Part shown: positions 41,334 through 48,474 of the stretch, one piece after another | How positions within the stretch are numbered: position 1 is the first letter of the stretch | How the letters are laid out: each line of letters opens with the position of its first letter | Virus record (IMG/VR): IMGVR_UViG_3300048837_000975 | Coordinates: 1 to 64,000 of that record | Direction: 5' to 3' (one strand) | Source of the DNA: a virus | DNA: 64,000 nucleotides | Notes under the pieces: generated by a model | Told to the model about the DNA's origin: nothing | Database searches by the model: none | What the model saw: the letters and a program-made list of their open reading frames with translations, nothing else | Position numbers and translations under genes: made by a program

Positions 41334-41517
41334 TCTGTCTCCTAGCAAAAAATTTTTCGCACGAAAAGCTCTTCTCGGTTGTCTCTTCGCGATACCAGTT
41401 TACTCGTTCTGAGCAGCTTCCAAAGTCTCCTCCGACGTGAGCGCTCCAATGAACGCACGCTTCGCAGGTCTTCTTCCTGTTTTTACAGGAGCATCCTTTG
41501 CAGTTTTTGCAGGTCAT
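41326..41517 (-). CDS. small Cys-rich protein (63 aa)
   Basis: A 63-residue protein with eight Cys: MTCKNCKGCSCKNRKKTC and later C-V-H-W, G-S-C and F-S-C. The pattern suggests two metal sites. ATG 41517 overlaps the preceding stop as ATGA, so the longer frame is rejected. Function unknown. Confidence 0.62.
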   Translation of the reverse strand: MTCKNCKGCSCKNRKKTCEACVHWSAHVGGDFGSCSERVNWYREETTEKSFSCEKFFARRQNV

Positions 41518-41834
41518 CCCAGAACCCTGAGCGCCCACTGGATAGCGGCGGTTGACGTGGTCAGGTCGCTATTCTTAGCCATTATGGTCGGATTCGAGAC
41601 GCTAACGGACCAGCCCTTTACATCTTTCTGGCACAGTCGCACTCGAGCATTCCACATCTGACACGACCACTCTCCAATCACGTTTGTGCAGAACTCGTCA
41701 ACAGCTTCTGGCCTGAAGATGAACGTCCCGTACTTGAACTCTTTCCCTGGCTCCGGAACCTTCTCCTCGCGCTCTCTATTCTTGATGCTATCCATGTAGT
41801 TATTTACCCAGTGATCTCCGGTTACTCTCACCAT
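41514..41834 (-). CDS. hypothetical protein (106 aa)
   Basis: A 106-residue protein with a helical N-terminus (WVNNYMDSIKNREREEK) and a beta-rich remainder (KYGTFIFRPEAVDEF). ATG 41834 overlaps the preceding TAA by one base. No family recognised. Confidence 0.6.
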   Translation of the reverse strand: MVRVTGDHWVNNYMDSIKNREREEKVPEPGKEFKYGTFIFRPEAVDEFCTNVIGEWSCQMWNARVRLCQKDVKGWSVSVSNPTIMAKNSDLTTSTAAIQWALRVLG

Positions 41835-42043
41835 TAGCGAGCCACCCATCCCATGTTGTTAGGCTTGTCCTGAAAGGATATGCTGAACGACAGATACTGC
41901 TGACCCGGCCGAATCGTTGACCTGATCCAAAGCTGTTGGTCCTTCAGGTGGTACGGAACCACCACCTTGCTGCATCCAAGGTTGCTCACAGTGATCACGT
42001 ACCCGCCGCTGTCGATCCGATCATCAGTCCTCGTTGGCTTCAT
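41834..42043 (-). CDS. hypothetical protein (69 aa)
   Basis: A 69-residue beta-rich protein (GGYVITVSNLGCSKVVVPYHL, then YLSFSISFQDK). It overlaps the coiled-coil gene upstream by 20 nt and its neighbour downstream by one base. No family recognised. Confidence 0.6.
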   Translation of the reverse strand: MKPTRTDDRIDSGGYVITVSNLGCSKVVVPYHLKDQQLWIRSTIRPGQQYLSFSISFQDKPNNMGWVAR

Positions 42044-42686
42044 CGATCATCCTAACGATCTTGAGCATGTCTCCAGTGTGATCCTTGAAGCCGTCAATAA
42101 CGTCTACACAGAACCGCCGAACCTGCTGCAATTTGTCTCGAAACCTAAACTGAAGATCGTCGCACTGCTCCGCTTCACGAATCCAGTCGTTACGCTGCCA
42201 GCGCACATGCTTCGCGTAGCGCTTCCATGTATCAGCTCGCTCCTCTGCTAGGTCTCGTCGTCGGACAGCCTCGTCGCGCTCCTCCTTCATACCATCGAAG
42301 TTCAGTTGAGCTGCGTGACAGAGAACCTGTTCGGTCTCGAGCTTTTCTCGAAGCTCCTCGCGATCAGCAAATAGCTCATCACTGAGAGCGCCAAGGGTTC
42401 CAACAAGAGTGCGCAGGTGCTTGTTCTCTCGACTGAGGCGTGCCGCATCTTCGATTTTGTTCTGAAGAGCCTGAGACTTCTCAAGATCTCGAGAGTTGAG
42501 CCTATGAATCTCGCGTTCGTAAAGCTCGATCTTCCGCAGTTGAGCACACGTCTCCTTCTCAGCAAACTCCTGATGCATCTCAGCTTCTGAAGCTCGACTC
42601 TGAATAACGTTCACAGCCTTCAGGATCTCCTCCCGAGCCGAGTCGAGAGTGACGTATGTTTCAAGAAGTTGTTCGATTGTGTTCAT
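42024..42686 (-). CDS. coiled-coil protein (220 aa)
   Basis: A 220-residue protein that is helical almost throughout, with long heptad-like stretches rich in Glu, Arg and Leu (residues about 10-150) and a Trp-rich basic segment near residue 165 (WKRYAKHVRWQRNDW). It shares the overall style of the coiled-coil gene at 43349-43867 and may be related to it. No enzymatic motif. Confidence 0.65.
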   Translation of the reverse strand: MNTIEQLLETYVTLDSAREEILKAVNVIQSRASEAEMHQEFAEKETCAQLRKIELYEREIHRLNSRDLEKSQALQNKIEDAARLSRENKHLRTLVGTLGALSDELFADREELREKLETEQVLCHAAQLNFDGMKEERDEAVRRRDLAEERADTWKRYAKHVRWQRNDWIREAEQCDDLQFRFRDKLQQVRRFCVDVIDGFKDHTGDMLKIVRMIDEANED

Positions 42687-42889
42687 CGTTTGTTGCTCAT
42701 ATCCCTCAAACTTCTAGTCCAGAATACGTGGCTGTGCGCGCTATGGAGCGGGCACAACTTCAGAACATCGCCGATGCCAGCTCCATGGTCTCTTATCCAT
42801 CTACATCCGCAGGTATACTCGCTGTCACTTCCTTGTTTGTATACTCGGTTGTAGATGTCTCCGTTCGTTGGTTGCGAGTGTTTGCTCAT
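42683..42889 (-). CDS. small Cys/His protein (68 aa)
   Basis: A 68-residue protein with Y-T-C-G-C-R-W, then L-C-P-L-H-S-A-H-S-H, an arrangement able to bind zinc. ATGA overlaps occur at both ends. Function unknown. Confidence 0.58.
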   Translation of the reverse strand: MSKHSQPTNGDIYNRVYKQGSDSEYTCGCRWIRDHGAGIGDVLKLCPLHSAHSHVFWTRSLRDMSNKR

Positions 42890-43134
42890 TCTGCTCCAAG
42901 TCTCCTAAGAACAGCTTCCATTGCCTGGTTCCAGCCCCTCTTCCACATGTCTGTCTCATCGCGCGGCCACGGGTCTTTCGCCAAACGGATCAATCTGTCG
43001 ACTGAGTCCTTCAAAGCGTATTGTTCCTTGTGCACGCGGTTGACGTAACTTACGATTCTATCTCTAGCTTCGTCCTTTTCTTCAAGAGTCGCAGCGCAGT
43101 CGTAGTCATCAAGCAAGTCTTCTATGTGTGTCAC
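42886..43134 (-). CDS. hypothetical helical protein (82 aa)
   Basis: An 82-residue acidic/basic helical protein (IEDLLDDYDCAATLEEKDEARDR) ending in a Trp-containing amphipathic helix. Coupled by ATGA overlaps on both sides. No family recognised. Confidence 0.6.
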   Translation of the reverse strand: MTHIEDLLDDYDCAATLEEKDEARDRIVSYVNRVHKEQYALKDSVDRLIRLAKDPWPRDETDMWKRGWNQAMEAVLRRLGAE

Positions 43135-43352
43135 TGTAACCCCTCTCTGCAGGACGACGGCGCTCCGCAGTTTGAACAGGGACCAAGCCCAAAGTCGTAA
43201 CAGTAGCTGCAGCGCCTGGGCTCAGGCTCGGACAGAACCCGGTGCGGCATCTGTGGAGTTGGGTGCTTCGGAAACGGAGGACGGTGCTCATGCGGATCGC
43301 GCGAGCTCTGACCAGCAGTCCTGGAGCTCTGCTCTGCTGCTCGTCGCATCAT
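43131..43352 (-). CDS. small zinc-binding protein (73 aa)
   Basis: A 73-residue protein. A Pro/His-rich, probably disordered first half is followed by C-S-Y-C-x8-C-S-N-C-G (about residues 48-63), a DnaJ-like or rubredoxin-like zinc ribbon. The same style appears in the tiny frame at 44160-44255. Function unknown. Confidence 0.6.
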   Translation of the reverse strand: MMRRAAEQSSRTAGQSSRDPHEHRPPFPKHPTPQMPHRVLSEPEPRRCSYCYDFGLGPCSNCGAPSSCREGLQ

Positions 43353-43867
43353 GGATCACCTAGCACTTCACTAATTAGCTCACGAATCATCGCGTGCTTC
43401 GCCGGAACGCTGAGTAGCTCGTGGTCCAGAACAAGGGTGATCTCCGAAAGGATCTCCTCAGCCTTTTTTGCTCTCTCCTCCATTAGGGATCCGGCGACAT
43501 CAGACTCCCAGCACGCAGCTCTGTATGTGTTTAGGAGATATTCGGCCCTGTCAGCTCGCGCCACCTCAGCGAAGAATAGATTCCTCTCGGTTGATGCTGC
43601 AAGCTCTGCTTTTTCTGCGCGAACAAGAGCAGATACCAGACTCTCCTGAGTCTCATAAAGCTCACCAGATAGCTGTTGAACGCGTAGCTCTGCCTTCTCG
43701 GTTCGAGCGCTAAGATCTCCGAATAACTTCAAGATGGCGTCCTTGGAGTTATCAAACCACTCCTTAGCCTCGTCAATCTCTTCTTTCGATGCTGCGCTCT
43801 CCATGCAGCAAAACAGCTCATCTTGAGCCGTGTAGAGTTCTTTTAGAAGACGTTCTATCTTAGTCAT
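43349..43867 (-). CDS. coiled-coil protein (172 aa)
   Basis: A 172-residue, almost fully helical protein (MTKIERLLKELYTAQDEL) with heptads over about residues 30-120 and a short Leu/Val-rich end. ATG 43867 overlaps the preceding stop (ATGA); the longer frame is rejected. It resembles the 42024-42686 product in layout. Function unknown. Confidence 0.65.
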   Translation of the reverse strand: MTKIERLLKELYTAQDELFCCMESAASKEEIDEAKEWFDNSKDAILKLFGDLSARTEKAELRVQQLSGELYETQESLVSALVRAEKAELAASTERNLFFAEVARADRAEYLLNTYRAACWESDVAGSLMEERAKKAEEILSEITLVLDHELLSVPAKHAMIRELISEVLGDP

Positions 43868-44163
43868 TTGTTGTCCTGATGAAGCGGGCATGACGGATCG
43901 TGAGGATGCCTTTTCCTTCCCCGGTGAGACCCCCTGCCTTCCGTTCGGCACAATGTGCACCATGAGCGTTCCATGCAAACCTCTACCACAGCTAGCGCAA
44001 GAGCTTCATGCAGAATCTTGATCTTCGCTTCTGCCTTCTCAGCCCGATCCTTCATCCGCTTCCATCGGCGTCCCTCAATCTCGGCGACTCTTCCTGTATG
44101 GCCGTACCGGCGTGCGTCGTCTAGCTCGAGATCTTCGATGTCTTGTTCTGTAAGATCGCTCAT
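43864..44163 (-). CDS. hypothetical protein with C-terminal Cys/His motif
   Basis: A 99-residue protein with an acidic helical N-terminus (MSDLTEQDIEDLELDD), a coiled segment and a C-terminal C-T-L-C-R then H-P-H-D-P-S-C-P-L-H, which may bind zinc. Its ATG overlaps the TGA of a tiny upstream frame. It is one of the first genes of the long minus operon. Confidence 0.6.
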   Translation of the reverse strand: MSDLTEQDIEDLELDDARRYGHTGRVAEIEGRRWKRMKDRAEKAEAKIKILHEALALAVVEVCMERSWCTLCRTEGRGSHRGRKRHPHDPSCPLHQDNK

Positions 44164-44255
44164 TGTTGGTCACACGCGCACGGTATATATCCGCACGTCC
44201 CGCATTCTCCGGACGCCTTCTTACCACAGATGCCACGCACGAAAGGATCGGTCAA
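44160..44255 (-). CDS. possible 31-residue Cys-rich peptide
   Basis: A short frame that ends with TGA overlapping the next ATG (ATGA), the coupling style of this operon. It encodes two CxxC-type pairs (GECGTCGYIPCACDQQ at its end) plus an earlier Cys. The only plausible starts are TTG 44255 or GTG 44240, and no ribosome binding site is seen. It would be the first gene of the minus operon. Evidence is limited to the Cys pattern and overlap. Confidence 0.35.
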   Translation of the reverse strand: MTDPFVRGICGKKASGECGTCGYIPCACDQQ

Positions 44256-44268
44256 CCAAAATCGTGTG

Positions 44269-44298
44269 GCATAACCCAGGTCACACGTGACCCATCAA
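44269..44298 (-). promoter_or_regulatory. possible promoter of the minus operon
   Basis: TTGATG with an 18-bp spacer to TTATGC. The spacer is almost filled by the 14-bp palindrome GGTCACACGTGACC (44279-44292). The -10 is poor, so this call rests on position. Confidence 0.3.
44279..44292. promoter_or_regulatory. perfect palindrome, candidate operator
   Basis: GGTCAC and GTGACC surround a 2-bp centre. It lies just upstream of the first minus-strand gene and within a possible promoter spacer, as expected for an operator controlling the minus operon. Confidence 0.45.
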
Positions 44299-44503
44299 TG
44301 TTAAAACATACCCACCTAAGATGTTAGTTGAGCCTAAACTAAGCATCTGCCGAAGGTGGTATTCGTGGCCTCATCGCAAACTTTGCGTACCCTACCGAAC
44401 CATTTTGCGCATTCAGGAGGGACGCAACGGAGCAACTACCACCTATCCCACCTCAGCTAAGTACAGAAGAAAAGAAGAGAAAACCTGCCCTACACGATTT
44501 TTC

Positions 44504-44532
44504 TTGACATCGTATTTCGGACGTGGTAGACG
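44504..44532 (+). promoter_or_regulatory. plus-strand promoter without an adjacent gene
   Basis: TTGACA, a perfect -35, with 17 bp to TAGACG. No open frame with a credible start follows for over 500 bp, so it may drive a structured non-coding RNA across 44540-45000. Confidence 0.5.
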
Positions 44533-44980
44533 TTGTGTCTCGCGTGTGTTCGTTTTCTTTTGTTCGCTACCGCGGACAAGCCTTCAGGGTACGCAGCTAC
44601 CAGGTGTGAGTTCGGCATTGAAGCGCTAACCCTTACCACGTAGGATGCTTTCATGCAAGGGTTGGCGCTTCCGTTCCAACCCGCAAAGCACAACCGGTGG
44701 TTCGGCGCGGGGAGGAAGTGACGAAGCGTAGCGTAGTCGCTTCCGAGAGAAAAAAAGAAATCAGGGATGTTCGTCGGCGCTTCGGGGCCGAGACCCCGAG
44801 CAAGCGGGATGGAAGGGCGAAGGGCCCTTCCCGCAGTGCAGCGCTAGCCGCTGCCCATGAGCTCTGGTCTAAAGACGTTACCGGTTGGAACTTCCTGTCG
44901 CTCCCGCCTGGCCTGGCGTACCAAGTCGGGCACACGTTCCTTTTCTTTAGATCTCTTTTTCTGATCTCCTACCACCTTAC

Positions 44981-44994
44981 CAGGTTACTATAGC
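44981..44994 (+). repeat. 14-mer shared with 1891-1904
   Basis: CAGGTTACTATAGC, one mismatch from the copy at 1891-1904, placed 2 bp before a 22-bp CG palindrome. Confidence 0.45.
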
Positions 44995-44996
44995 TA

Positions 44997-45018
44997 CGCC
45001 CGCGCGCGCGCGCGGGCG
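44997..45018. repeat. 22-bp perfect GC palindrome
   Basis: A perfect palindrome made only of C and G, continuing into alternating purine-pyrimidine sequence to about 45050. Such tracts can extrude cruciforms or adopt Z-DNA; it lies between the divergent arms and 57 bp before the replication-operon promoter. Confidence 0.75.
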
Positions 45019-45074
45019 TGTGTGCGCGTATGTGCGAGCGCGAGCGCGCGAACAACAAAGAACCAAGAATCTGG

Positions 45075-45103
45075 TTGCGCCAGGTGCTTATCTGGTGTAG
45101 AGA
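45075..45103 (+). promoter_or_regulatory. promoter of the plus-strand replication operon
   Basis: TTGCGC, 17 bp, TAGAGA, then 10 nt to the ATG at 45114, predicting a leader of only about 4 nt. Confidence 0.62.
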
Positions 45104-45113
45104 GATCGGATCC

Positions 45114-46043
45114 ATGAGCGAAAACGAAACAGATCCGAGTGGTGGGTCAGAGAACACCGATCAGGCTGCCGGCCCGCTGGACCAACTTGCGATCGGATGG
45201 CAGCAGTCGCTGACCAAGATGCGAGCAGAGTTTGCTGAGCGACTTCGTGAGAAGGGTCCGATCGGGTGGCTCGAGGAGAACGCTCCTCGGTTGCTACCTC
45301 TCGTCGGACCGGACGTGACCGAGGAGGAGCTGCTTGCTTGCTCCAAGGAAGACCTCTCAGACGCGTCCGTGCGCATCGGGCACTGCGAGACCTGTCCGGA
45401 GACCGGAGGCGTCTGTGCGGGCGCGTACAGGGCCGGCGAGACGGTGTCCTGGGAGAAGGGGCAAGGGGTGGTCTACTCTCCGTGCTCCGAGAAGTGGAAA
45501 AAGCACATCATCACGGAAACTGTGCGACGATGCGGAGTCCCTCGCGGCATGGAGTGGGCGAAGCCTCACAAGGGCTGGGATCTTGTGACCATAGGTGCAT
45601 GGCTACGCGGGGTCATATCTGGTCAGTCGCAGAGCCTGCTCATCCTGAGCGCCCCCAGGCAGCCGCGCGTACTGGCTCCGGTATGTGCCGCCGTCGCGCG
45701 CAAGCTGACCGAGAACACGGGTTTGGGTGGCAGGTGGACTCCTGCGTGGGTCCGGAACGCCTACGCGCTGGAGGAGCCCGTTCTGCGCGCCCTGAAGGAT
45801 GATCTCGACCCACTCGACTGTGACACGACGCGCAACGCTCAGCTTGTCATCCTGTACGGGTGGGACGGAGAGATCGAACGCAAGGTCACCAGGAGTATTG
45901 ATAAGATGCTCTCGTTCAGGCTTCGAGGCCGGAGCCCTTACACAATCTTCGCCACCACTGAAAGTCCGCGTTTGATAGCAAACTGCTTCAAGCAGTGCGC
46001 GGATTTGCTAGATTGCGCAGAGGTGGTAGAGTTTAGAGGGTGA
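45114..46043 (+). CDS. degenerate AAA+ protein, probable helicase loader
   Basis: A 309-residue protein. Residues about 85-130 have C-E-T-C-x6-C and later S-P-C-S-E-K-W, a Cys cluster at the place where DnaI-type loaders bind zinc. The C-terminal part follows DnaC/DnaI: SLLILSAPRQPRVLAPV stands where the Walker A loop should be, AQLVILYGWDGE at Walker B and YTIFATTES at sensor 1. The P-loop Gly-Lys-Thr/Ser is absent, so ATP hydrolysis is unlikely. Position in the operon of DnaB and SSB supports a loader or adaptor. ATG 45114 fits the promoter. Confidence 0.6.
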   Translation: MSENETDPSGGSENTDQAAGPLDQLAIGWQQSLTKMRAEFAERLREKGPIGWLEENAPRLLPLVGPDVTEEELLACSKEDLSDASVRIGHCETCPETGGVCAGAYRAGETVSWEKGQGVVYSPCSEKWKKHIITETVRRCGVPRGMEWAKPHKGWDLVTIGAWLRGVISGQSQSLLILSAPRQPRVLAPVCAAVARKLTENTGLGGRWTPAWVRNAYALEEPVLRALKDDLDPLDCDTTRNAQLVILYGWDGEIERKVTRSIDKMLSFRLRGRSPYTIFATTESPRLIANCFKQCADLLDCAEVVEFRG

Positions 46044-46243
46044 AGTTGCTGTTCGTGCTCCTGATGTTAGCAAGCGCGTCTTGTCTTCGTGGCAAGTGCT
46101 ATGAGTCCGTGTCCGACAAGGACGAGGGCCTCTATTGCGACAACGGAGCTACGCTCGTGTATTGGAACGGTCGATGGGCCTGTGTTTGCGGTCCCGTTGA
46201 AAATCGCACTGTTGAGCAAAATTCGGTTGACCAGCAAGAGTAG
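46040..46243 (+). CDS. small secreted Cys-rich protein
   Basis: A 67-residue protein with an N-terminal signal (LLFVLLMLASASC), possibly a lipoprotein although the box is weak. It has five Cys in total (Y-C-D-N-G, then W-A-C-V-C-G), some probably forming disulfides after export. GTG 46040 overlaps the loader's stop (GTGA). Function unknown. Confidence 0.6.
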   Translation: MKLLFVLLMLASASCLRGKCYESVSDKDEGLYCDNGATLVYWNGRWACVCGPVENRTVEQNSVDQQE

Positions 46244-46255
46244 GCATGTAAGCAT
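46227..46255 (+). promoter_or_regulatory. leaderless-type promoter for trypsin-like gene
   Basis: TTGACC, 17 bp, AAGCAT, then exactly 6 nt to the ATG at 46262. The -10 is weak, but the spacing matches the others. Confidence 0.5.
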
Positions 46256-46261
46256 GGGTTC

Positions 46262-46813
46262 ATGCGCCTGGTATTCGCCTTCGCTGAACTTACCATCATA
46301 ACCGGCCTGCTGGCATCATGCTGCGGTGTAGCTCCTGAGGCGGAGGCTCCCGATCGTGTCTTTCTTCCTGTTCCAGCTTTCATAAGCGAATCTGTTACGG
46401 TGTTTCGTAGCGGAACATACAAGTGTGGCGCTTGGCTGTCTGGGCCTGCCGAGCTAACGACCGCGCTTCATTGTTACAACGGTGAGGACGCGAACGCTGA
46501 GCGAGTAGCGATTCGCTCGGTGCGCAGAATGGACATTCTTCGTGACACAGTGGTCTTTGATCTTGCGAACACGAATCCGACGTGGCTAGACCCTGGCAAG
46601 CCGTATGACAACGAGATCGTTGACGTTGTTTCTCCGATCTTCGGTGTCAGCATAACGCCTGTCACTGCTGTGAGTTCAAACTTTGTTAATCTAGAATGGA
46701 CGGCGAAACCAGGGTGGTCCGGAAGCCCAGCGATCGGACCCGACGGGACTGTTGCGTGCATGATTTCTGCGTACTACTACGCGGGAGGTACAAAATGTGT
46801 GAGAGTAAGATGA
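46262..46813 (+). CDS. trypsin-like serine protease lipoprotein
   Basis: A 183-residue protein with a lipoprotein-type signal (GLLASC, Cys20). The S1 triad is visible: TALHC (His70), VFDLA (Asp100) and GWSGSPAIG (Ser153), with a late TVACMISAYYYAGGTKC strand pair. The size equals a minimal chymotrypsin-fold domain. After export it would act in the envelope. A second protease of the same type is at 61560-62102. Confidence 0.8.
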   Translation: MRLVFAFAELTIITGLLASCCGVAPEAEAPDRVFLPVPAFISESVTVFRSGTYKCGAWLSGPAELTTALHCYNGEDANAERVAIRSVRRMDILRDTVVFDLANTNPTWLDPGKPYDNEIVDVVSPIFGVSITPVTAVSSNFVNLEWTAKPGWSGSPAIGPDGTVACMISAYYYAGGTKCVRVR

Positions 46814-47148
46814 GCAAAGAAGATCTGGAGCGCGCCATTAAGAACCACCTCGCGTGCGTGCACGGCGATGCAGGAGAGACCACGGATGAGCTCGGTCTGA
46901 AAAAAGCTATTGCAGAAGCAACGGCGAAATGGTACAAGGCTGTGGAGCGCCTAGATCGCAGCGCATGGATCCCTGTCGAGGTTGTGATGCCAGGGACTCC
47001 TATGAAGGTCGGCGTCTGGTCCAGCAGTACCGGACACGCTACTGCGTTCTATCACAACGGATTCTGGATCGAAACGTACTCTGAGCTTCCGCTGGTTGAC
47101 GTAACGCACTGGAAGCTGCTTTCGGAGCCGCCGAGGGACACAAAATGA
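46810..47148 (+). CDS. DUF551 protein
   Basis: A 112-residue protein. The C-terminal half, AWIPVEVVMPGTPMKVGVW then HATAFYHNGFWIET and VTHWKLLSEPP, is the DUF551 pattern common in phages, function unknown. The N-terminal half is an acidic helix. ATG 46810 overlaps the protease stop (ATGA); GAGAG lies just upstream. Confidence 0.8.
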   Translation: MSKEDLERAIKNHLACVHGDAGETTDELGLKKAIAEATAKWYKAVERLDRSAWIPVEVVMPGTPMKVGVWSSSTGHATAFYHNGFWIETYSELPLVDVTHWKLLSEPPRDTK

Positions 47149-47324
47149 GCAAAATGAATTGGATTGCTGAAGTCGAGCGACTTAACAAAAAGCAAGAAGA
47201 ATTCAACAAGTCTACCGAAGCGACGCGTAAGTTCATGATAGACGACATGCTTGAAGAGCTCGGGCTACTTCGAGGAATGCCTTACGAGGTCGCGCTGGCG
47301 ACGTTGCTTTCGCGAAAACAATGA
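47145..47324 (+). CDS. hypothetical helical protein (59 aa)
   Basis: A 59-residue frame, MSKMNWIAEVERLNKKQEEF onward, entirely helical and charged with a Leu-rich end. Both ends are ATGA overlaps (47145-47148 and 47321-47324), which strongly supports coding despite the small size. No family recognised. Confidence 0.7.
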   Translation: MSKMNWIAEVERLNKKQEEFNKSTEATRKFMIDDMLEELGLLRGMPYEVALATLLSRKQ

Positions 47325-47713
47325 ACTCTAAGCGCATACGCCACGAGATCGCCCGCGAACTAAAAGGCGGAGAAAAGTATGAGTTCAAAGTACTTGAAAA
47401 GGTTGCTGTCAGGCTCAACCTTGGCAAAGACGAAGTGCTCGACTGCATAAACAGAATGGTCTACTTGTACAGAGAGATCGACAGATCGTACAACTCGATA
47501 CATCTGGAAGAGCTTGCACTTACTGGCAAGTACGATCCTGCCAGGAAAGAAGAAATCAAATCGTACATGATTGAGCTCGGAACTATAAGGACTTACATCA
47601 ATGCCGAGAGCGAGAACCTTGCTAGGATCAAGGTGTCAAGAGCCATCTCTTGGCTAGCGAACAACCTGGATGACGTGGAAGCGGCAGTGTCCGCTGGAAA
47701 CATGGAGATTTGA
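47321..47713 (+). CDS. hypothetical helical protein (130 aa)
   Basis: A 130-residue helical protein (IRHEIARELKGGEKYEFKVL, LGKDEVLDCINRMVYLYREI), possibly with a winged-helix-like start. It overlaps its neighbours by ATGA and TGATG. Function unknown. Confidence 0.65.
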   Translation: MNSKRIRHEIARELKGGEKYEFKVLEKVAVRLNLGKDEVLDCINRMVYLYREIDRSYNSIHLEELALTGKYDPARKEEIKSYMIELGTIRTYINAESENLARIKVSRAISWLANNLDDVEAAVSAGNMEI

Positions 47714-48183
47714 TGGCAAAAGTTATCAACATGGATGCGTTGGACTTCTACGCGTACGAGTCTACGGTGCAGTCCCTTGAGCGTGACGCTCAGCAAGCTA
47801 GGATAGCGGCGAAGCAGTCAAGGTCAGAGTGGGTAGGTGACATCCTTCAGGCCGCGGGTCTGCCGCGAACGATCGCACTCGAGGAGGCCGTGTTCCTGCT
47901 CTCGAAGCGCAGCGTGGAGCTTTCGGTTCCTGACGATCACGAGCTTATCAGCACTGAAAAGCTTGAGATCCTGATGGCTCAGGCGGATGCGTACAAGGCC
48001 ATGTGCGAGGCTTCAAAGGTGTACGTGGATCCTCAGACGTTCAATGACGCCTGCAACACGTTCTACGATGCGAACGATGATGATGGCACGTTCTGTGTTC
48101 CTGTTTACGCATCGGCGAACAAGTCCGATCTGGACGAGATTCCACTGGTACAGTTTATCTGGGCTGACTACGACAATTCGTGA
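47713..48183 (+). CDS. hypothetical protein (156 aa)
   Basis: A 156-residue acidic protein (MAKVINMDALDFYAYEST), mostly helical over residues 10-100, with an acidic C-terminus (ANDDDGTFCVPVY). ATG 47713 shares bases with the preceding stop. No family recognised. Confidence 0.65.
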   Translation: MAKVINMDALDFYAYESTVQSLERDAQQARIAAKQSRSEWVGDILQAAGLPRTIALEEAVFLLSKRSVELSVPDDHELISTEKLEILMAQADAYKAMCEASKVYVDPQTFNDACNTFYDANDDDGTFCVPVYASANKSDLDEIPLVQFIWADYDNS

Positions 48184-48211
48184 TGCCACTACTTACAAGG
48201 GTTCAAACTTT

Positions 48212-48451
48212 ATGAACGAAACTGAAGAAGAGTCGTCCTCGCTTACCTGGAGTGAGGTTTTCTATCGACTTGGCGTGGTATTTGCTGTATACCTGGTGAT
48301 GTCGATCGGCGCGTTCCTTTCAGCCAATCTGCTGGGGGTCGCTGTTACGTACGCATCCGTGCTGTACGTCACTCTCTTCATCTTGGTAATGAGGCTCGCG
48401 TTCTCATTCCTCGCCGCGGCTCACCGACTATTCAACGAGAAGGACAACTGA
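48212..48451 (+). CDS. small membrane protein, two TM segments
   Basis: A 79-residue protein with an acidic N-terminus (NETEEESSS), then hydrophobic spans at about residues 18-40 (YRLGVVFAVYLVMSIGAFLS) and 43-66, and a polar tail. The longer frame starting at 47987 is rejected because it runs inside the preceding gene. Function unknown. Confidence 0.62.
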   Translation: MNETEEESSSLTWSEVFYRLGVVFAVYLVMSIGAFLSANLLGVAVTYASVLYVTLFILVMRLAFSFLAAAHRLFNEKDN

Positions 48452-48474
48452 CTCTCGCGCAACGAAAGTCTGCT

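Larger units (their letters stand above)
44256..45074. other. divergent, structured non-coding region
   Basis: No convincing gene is seen in the roughly 800 bp between the two transcription arms. Contents in order are: a 14-bp palindrome at 44279-44292; an inverted repeat TTAGTT/AACTAA near 44326-44344; a consensus-like plus promoter at 44504-44532; several strong hairpins between 44720 and 44860 (for example TCGGGG/CCCCGA and GGAAGGG/CCCTTCC); the 14-mer at 44981-44994; a 22-bp CG palindrome; and an alternating CG/GT tract to 45050. A replication origin, a small RNA or both are possible. Confidence 0.55.

Noticed and set aside
44697-44993. 98-residue plus-strand open frame
   Set aside because: It crosses several perfect hairpins, its start has the GGAGG only 2 nt away, and the composition is Arg/Ser/Lys-rich; a structured non-coding region fits better, although coding cannot be excluded.
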